Shown in pieces: positions 59,043 through 64,000 of a DNA stretch of 64,000 bases; the first letter of the stretch is position 1, and each line of letters starts with the position of its first letter. The notes beneath the pieces were generated by a model. It had not been told where the DNA came from and searched no databases. It saw only the letters and a list, made by a program, of their open reading frames with translations. This DNA comes from Ceratopteris richardii. Taxonomy: Eukaryota > Streptophyta > Polypodiopsida > Polypodiales > Pteridaceae. Location: contig CM035427.1 of the NCBI GenBank assembly GCA_020310875.1, forward strand, positions 93,790,102 through 93,854,101, in the 5' to 3' direction. The position numbers and the translations under genes are program-made.

Positions 59043-60123
59043 TGTTGATGTATAAAACACCACAATAAATGAATTAATGTGACACTATAACACCTCTATG
59101 GTCACCATTAACTCATTGCCACTCCAAACTTTGAGAAATGATAGCCTAAAGTGAGAACTTTGCTTCTACAGAAATTCCTAGTCACCGAAATGACATACCT
59201 TCAGTATTTTGCTAATTTCTCCTAGCTCAAGTATTATTTCTCCATGAAACTTTATAGGCTGAAACTAAAAGAGTAGAGCTTTCCAACAAGCTATCGTATG
59301 CATCAAACGGATCTCTAGAACTCAAGTTATGGCTCTCACAAGATGACCCTGTATGACCTTCCAAAACTGGAAATTTTACCTGTTTTAGTAAGAGCGCCTG
59401 TTTAAAATTAGAATTCGATGCCTAGCATCGACTTGCAACGAGAATTCGATGCCGGGCATCGACTTGGAGTGTTTTTGGCCACTTTTCAGCAGGGATTCGA
59501 TGCCGGGCATCGACTTCCCGCATAAAGTCTTAATCTTTTGGACACCAATACTATAGGTGATTTCATGCACACTTAGAATATGACTTATCAACTGGAATTC
59601 GATGCCAGGCATCGAGTTGCTCCAACAACATCATGTTTTTCAAACACTTCAGTACTGAATGAAAAATATAAAAGAAAATATGACTTATCAACAGAGATTC
59701 GATGCCAGGCATCGAGTTGCTTGGAAAACTTGATCTTTGTAACTCATCACACAGTAGGTAATCATGGAGATGATGGAGAGAGGCTCATACACAAAACTTT
59801 ACTCAATTCTTCTCATAACTATAAAAAACTCAGAAGTTTTACAGATGCTTTCTCACTCATAGAATCCCGACTATACACAGTCGTATAAATGAACTCCTTC
59901 TTCTACTTCTTCTCTCTATTCTCTCTCTCCGCGTCAGTTGATACAAACTAACTTATATAGATTTTCTCATTCCCGTAACTTTTTAAAAAGCTTCTAGAAC
60001 TAAAGTGAACTAACTTTACAAGTATAATACATTTGTGAATTTGTCCCTTCACATAGGCATGGGGTTTTCTTCCTAAGATTTGACCTTCAAATATATGTCC
60101 AGTTAGTGATTGTTTCTCCAACA
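59043..60123 (-). repeat. 5' LTR of C, with five palindromes
   Basis: 1081 bp; palindromes at 59415, 59446, 59497, 59599 and 59699, TATA at 59952-59960. Confidence 0.95.
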
Positions 60124-60128
60124 TTGAC
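60124..60128. repeat. Target-site duplication of C, right copy (TTGAC)
   Basis: Identical to 53515-53519; the following A is probably the last base of the B2 LTR. Confidence 0.92.
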
Positions 60129-60129
60129 A

Positions 60130-60720
60130 AGTTGGTGCCCCTCTTGATGGATGGGTATTATCATGATAGATGGGCATTGTCATGATGGCTAATGGCTATC
60201 CTAATGGGCCCAATCTATCATAATGGACTAAGTCTATCATGATAGGAACTATCTCTCATGATGGTTACTTTCTATAATGATGGTCTACAAATGCATGTTT
60301 TTATCACATCCATCTATGTTGTGCTTTTGCAAGCTTTCTCTTCGTTGTGCACTAGATTTTTTTTTTTTTAGTCCCATCTTGCTTGATTATCATATTAGTT
60401 GGAGAACTATCTTCTTGGAATCTTTGTAGAGTAGAAATGTACCTATGTACCATTCTAGAGCCTATAGCAATCCCAAAGCAACAAAAAGAAACACTCTCAC
60501 TTTTTCTTTCTCACTCTCACACATATAAATAAATGAGGAAAATGAGCTTGTAAGGGATTTCTACATCCCAAGATGAAACTTTTGATGAAGAACAACTTTA
60601 AAGTAGGTGAATGGAAGTGATTGAGGCATAATCTTAGTGTGCTAAAGGTTAAAAATGCAAAAATAAATAAAACTTTGCTCATAAAAGTCTTTCAACGTCT
60701 TGTTCTCAAACTATCTAACC
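60130..60720 (-). repeat. G2 leader: minisatellite fragment 3 and pyrimidine block
   Basis: TCATGATAGATGG, TCATGATGGC and TCATGATAGG words to about 60285. Non-coding sequence and CTCTCACTTTTTCTTTCTCAC at 60493 follow, in the same order as G1 leader 30262-31100. Confidence 0.6.
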
Positions 60721-60990
60721 CCCCACAATGAAGCTAGAAGCTCTACCTATGGATTTTTTTACTAGATTTAACTAATTTTACATCTAGTTTTTTTACTTAC
60801 TTATCTTCAAGTCCTCATAGATTGTAAGTTCTCAGCTTGTGGACATAGGTTTGTCAAAGAAAAATAGATGGTTGATGAAAGGACTTCATATACCTCAAAG
60901 TTTCCTTTGACTTTGATCCTTTTCATTCATCTGGATGTATATTATCATCTTTGTATCTATGTATGCTCTTCAAGATAAGGATCCACTAGT
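60721..60990 (-). repeat. Probable G2 LTR remnant
   Basis: GAAGCTCTACCTATGGATTT and ACTAATTTTACATCTAGT resemble the middle of the G1 LTR (6380-6440), and TGGATGTATATTATCA resembles 6587. The primer site and LTR start are missing, so a deletion joins the leader to the LTR interior. Confidence 0.4.
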
Positions 60991-62148
60991 GCTAGACATC
61001 TATTGAGTTGGATTAGGTGCACAAGGTGAGATGAGGTGCACAGATGGTGCACATGTGGCCATCAAGTGCATAGAGTTCAAGGAAGGGTGCACAAGTATGG
61101 CACAATTTATGCTCCTTGCTACGCACAAATCTAGAATCTATTGTATTGTTTTGGAGGCTTCAAGAGGTTCCAAGAACCATCCCTTTCAATATCTTCATTT
61201 TTCACTTAGATATGATTAAAAACCTTAATGATAGCTGAAATTGTGAAGTAAACGCCCCCATTAAAATGTTTTTGGATTACATATACTAAGGTCCCTACAA
61301 GACAAAAGAGAATTAAGGATCATATTATGGATTTAGTTGGGGTAAGAAAATTATGAAGCATTACAAAGTATTGGTTAGTGGTTGGTAAACTCCAAAGATG
61401 GAATATGATGTCAAGGAACAAGAAGTCGAGTGGGTGGTTACCCAAGGCATATGGAAAAGTAAAAATATACACATGGAAAAATTGAAAGTGGGCATATGAA
61501 GAAAGAAATCATAGAGAGAACAAGACACATTGGGTAGAAGAAGTGATAGAATTAGATAGAGGGATGCAAGTGAAGAGGAAGGAACAAAGAGATATTTTGC
61601 TTTATCACTCGATTAGGTTTGTCCTCAAGGAGCCAATTTGCTCATATTATCTATATGCATCCTCTAAGGAGACACTTGCAAGGCTCATGGTGAAGGCAGT
61701 GGTGTACTTGTTGCTTCTACACTTGGAACTAGGCTTGAGTGCAAGGTTGAATAGATTTAAGCTTGGTGTGCTAGGGAGAAAAATCTCCTCGTAAAGCATC
61801 TACACCTACAAGTATTGTACTTGGTGTACTCCAATGCACTTGGTTATATTTTTTTCCTTCAACTTTGAAGTCGTTGTTGGTACTTCCTTCCCTTCTCTTC
61901 TTCTACTCCACATAGTGAAGATCATCTCCTATTTCCTTGTTTTTTTCATTTTTTAATAACTTTGCTATTCGAAGTTAAGAAGTATATTTTATTGGTGTAA
62001 TCAATGTATTCTATATCTTCTCCACTCTTCTAACATATATTCAAACAACCATCCCTAAAGTAACCTGCAATAGTAAGCTAAAGTCATTTCTAGTTTTTTT
62101 GCAAAGAGCGAAATTCTAAATCTTTTCCATTATTTACATGACAACTAG
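60991..62148. other. No recognisable feature
   Basis: Contains GTGCACA words (61017-61100) and two plus-strand open frames of 62 and 83 codons (61031-61219, 61543-61794) with no recognisable domain. It could be old G2 flank or unrelated host DNA. Confidence 0.4.
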
Positions 62149-62579
62149 TGTTGTGGAAGGACTCCATAGCCTTCACACAACTGAACTAAAGACTAACTAG
62201 CAAGGTCACACACTAGGAAGAGAGATGTGTTTCCACCCAACCAACCCCTCCAATATATAGCTCCAAGACTAAGGGGGTAAGTCCTTCTCAAGAGGACATG
62301 TGTACCTTACATCACGTGGGTCCCTAAGGTGGTCACATGGTTTCCAAGCTTAGGATATCACATGAAATCACATGGCTTCTAAAAGAAGACTCTCCAAGCT
62401 CTCACGTACAAACCAAGTGGCTAGGAGAAGCTTCCAATCAAGCCTACGTACTCAACCTTAGAGAATTAGCCCTAAGGTTCAAGACCCATCTAAAAGGGGT
62501 AAATAAACCATAAATCCAAAGGGTTTCACATCTAGAAACCCAAGGGTTCTACCCCTTAGACCCATGTAATTATACAACA
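62149..62579 (-). repeat. 3' LTR of H
   Basis: 431 bp with inverted ends TGTTGT/ACAACA. TATA box on minus strand, GCTATATATTG at 62251-62261. The partner LTR is outside the window. Confidence 0.65.
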
Positions 62580-62600
62580 TTCTCCCCCCCTTAAAAGCAT
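62580..62600 (-). promoter_or_regulatory. Polypurine tract of H
   Basis: Minus strand TTTTAAGGGGGGGAGAA before the LTR, typical of chromoviruses. Confidence 0.75.
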
Positions 62601-64000
62601 TTCCGTCCTCGAAAATGAGTGGAGATATATACCTTGGGGTATTCCCCCGTGCTCCATGATCAATCTCAAGCATCATGGCTTTCATCTCTCTAAGTTTGCC
62701 TCTTAATTCGAAAAGGGGAATTCCACCCCGACTGAATCTAAAAAGAGGAGAATCCATGTCTAGTCTAATTCCCTACCCCAATCATTCAAAGTTCCATCTA
62801 GTTTGCATACGAAAAAGAACTGAGTCGAATGCAAAGTATGGAAAGAATGAAAAGGGTGGAAGAGAACATCCCTATCTATTTCCTTTGTTTAAGCCATGTG
62901 CCATCTAGGTCTCCAAAGCTCAAACATGTGGATTAGGTGGAGTCAAAGTGACTTCAACTAAATTGCTACCTTGGTCCATCACTTTGCACTACTAGTGCAT
63001 GAACCTAGCAAAATAGATGAATGCTACTTAAAGTTTTCCTTATCAGATTCATCTCTCAAGTTAGAATCCAACTTTTTCTAAAAGGAAGATGAATCTCACA
63101 TAATCCCTGACCAAATCACTCTCTTTTAGTGAAATGGGTGGATTTTCTTGTTTGCAATTCGCCTCCAATAAATCTAAATAGAGGGGAATTTCATTTTATA
63201 ATCCCTACCTAACCAATAGAATGGTAAAGGTGGATTACTTAGTTTCTACAAGGATATAACATCCTCTTTATCTATAGAGAGAATTTGAATAGCTTACCAA
63301 AAGTGGATTCAATGTTCTTTCAAAACTTTACGTAGTTTTGGGAATCCACTTTTAAGGGGCTAGAATCCATAAGGGTTAATCTAACTATTGTAGCCTTTGA
63401 TTGAAACTTATTTTACTTGTTCTTCCAAAAAGATAAGATCTTTATAACTACGTCCCAAGATGGGAACTCATAGTGTAAAAGATCATGTTATCTTTAAGGT
63501 CATAAGTAGAAATAGATTATTCCAATCATTTCTTCAATGTTTAACCTTTACGGATCTTTAATTAGATCTCAAACCTTAAGGGTCTTCTTGATCCTTCTTG
63601 ATTTCTCTCCCTTATAGTCTCAATCTGTTAAAGATGTCCTATGTTGACATCTTTCTTATTTCTTCAATTATCTTGAAATATCAAGTATCCAAAAGATGAT
63701 CTTTTTGAGCTTTCTTTCAAGCTTGGTCTAAGATCATTTTTATGTTTCTTGAATTTCAAGTCATACTTTGGCATGAACCTTTTAGAGCTTCATCCTTTGG
63801 AGTTTACCTTCAAACTCAAAAAAGTTTTTCTTGGGGATCTAACTATTATGCTTCATACATGAAGCCATACTCCTTAGTTCTATATTACTGGAATCCATAA
63901 CGTATGTTATGTTATCTCCATAAAGCATCAATATGCTTTATAACTCATCAAACTTCTTTTCCTAGCCCACTTAGGATTTATACAATCCTTATGGTGTATG

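Larger units (their letters stand above)
53520..60123 (-). mobile_element. Ty1/copia element C, young and structurally complete
   Basis: 6604 bp with two 1081-bp LTRs, TTGAC duplications, PBS, PPT and a single-frame polyprotein. By eye the LTRs differ at nine positions with no indel (about 0.8%), so it is the most recent insertion visible. It sits inside the 3' LTR of B2, itself inside G2. Confidence 0.95.
62149..64000 (-). mobile_element. Chromovirus-type LTR element H (3' end; leaves window)
   Basis: 3' LTR at 62149-62579, then a PPT and 1.4 kb of interior. Minus strand next to the PPT reads PLIFEDGNAFKGG, the usual end of chromovirus Pol followed by its purine tract, as in E. The remaining interior to 64000 shows AAGATC/TTCAAG-rich non-coding sequence similar in style to E; I find no RT or IN. 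The five bases before the LTR (ACTAG, 62144-62148) would be the TSD. Confidence 0.65.

Overview
This window is repeat-dominated nuclear DNA from a plant, most likely one with a large, retrotransposon-rich genome. The evidence is Ty1/copia elements primed by tRNA-iMet, very long chromodomain-less Ty3/gypsy elements primed by tRNA-Asp, chromovirus-like non-coding LTR elements, 0.4-1.1 kb LTRs and 5-bp target-site duplications (TSDs). I found no host gene, tRNA or rRNA gene, CRISPR or prokaryotic feature. I cannot place the species more finely. Element names below are mine.

Layout. G3 (1-2369, minus) is the 5' end of a giant gypsy element: start of gag, a leader with a 23-bp-period minisatellite, a tRNA-Asp PBS and the 5' LTR. 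It sits inside the RT gene of copia B1 (2370-6074, minus). At the outer edge of B1's 5' LTR lies G1 (6079-31816, minus), a 25.7-kb Athila/Tat-like element with both LTRs, a PBS, a PPT and a perfect ATTTA TSD. G1 carries gag, protease, RT, RNase H and integrase. Beyond integrase it has a second retropepsin-like segment, further old reading frames and a coiled-coil frame that runs into the 3' LTR. Two elements are nested in G1: copia A (12.1-17.4 kb, plus) and a deleted gypsy derivative M (19463-21615, minus).

The right half is built on a much older relative of G1, called G2 (minus). Its gag remnant is at 31.8-33.1 kb, leader minisatellite fragments are at 43.0, 48.3 and 60.1 kb, and a probable LTR remnant is at 60.7-61.0 kb. 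Into G2 went a chimeric copia F/X (33.5-38 kb), a coding-less LTR element E (38450-43031, TSD GTTAT), copia D (43170-48306, TSD AGTGT) and copia B2 (from about 48.65 kb). B2 was then entered by the young copia C (53520-60123, TSD TTGAC, two 1081-bp LTRs with about nine differences). A chromovirus-type element H begins at 62149 and leaves the window.

Nothing here looks able to transpose by itself. C is closest: one polyprotein frame with two nonsense codons and a Glu in place of the protease catalytic Asp. The most unusual signals are the post-integrase region of G1, the duplicated HHCC module in its integrase, the family-specific minisatellites in G1/G2/G3 leaders, a tRNA-like Pol III-type box pair inside the LTRs of E, and five near-perfect palindromes in each LTR of C. 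All calls come from reading the sequence by eye.
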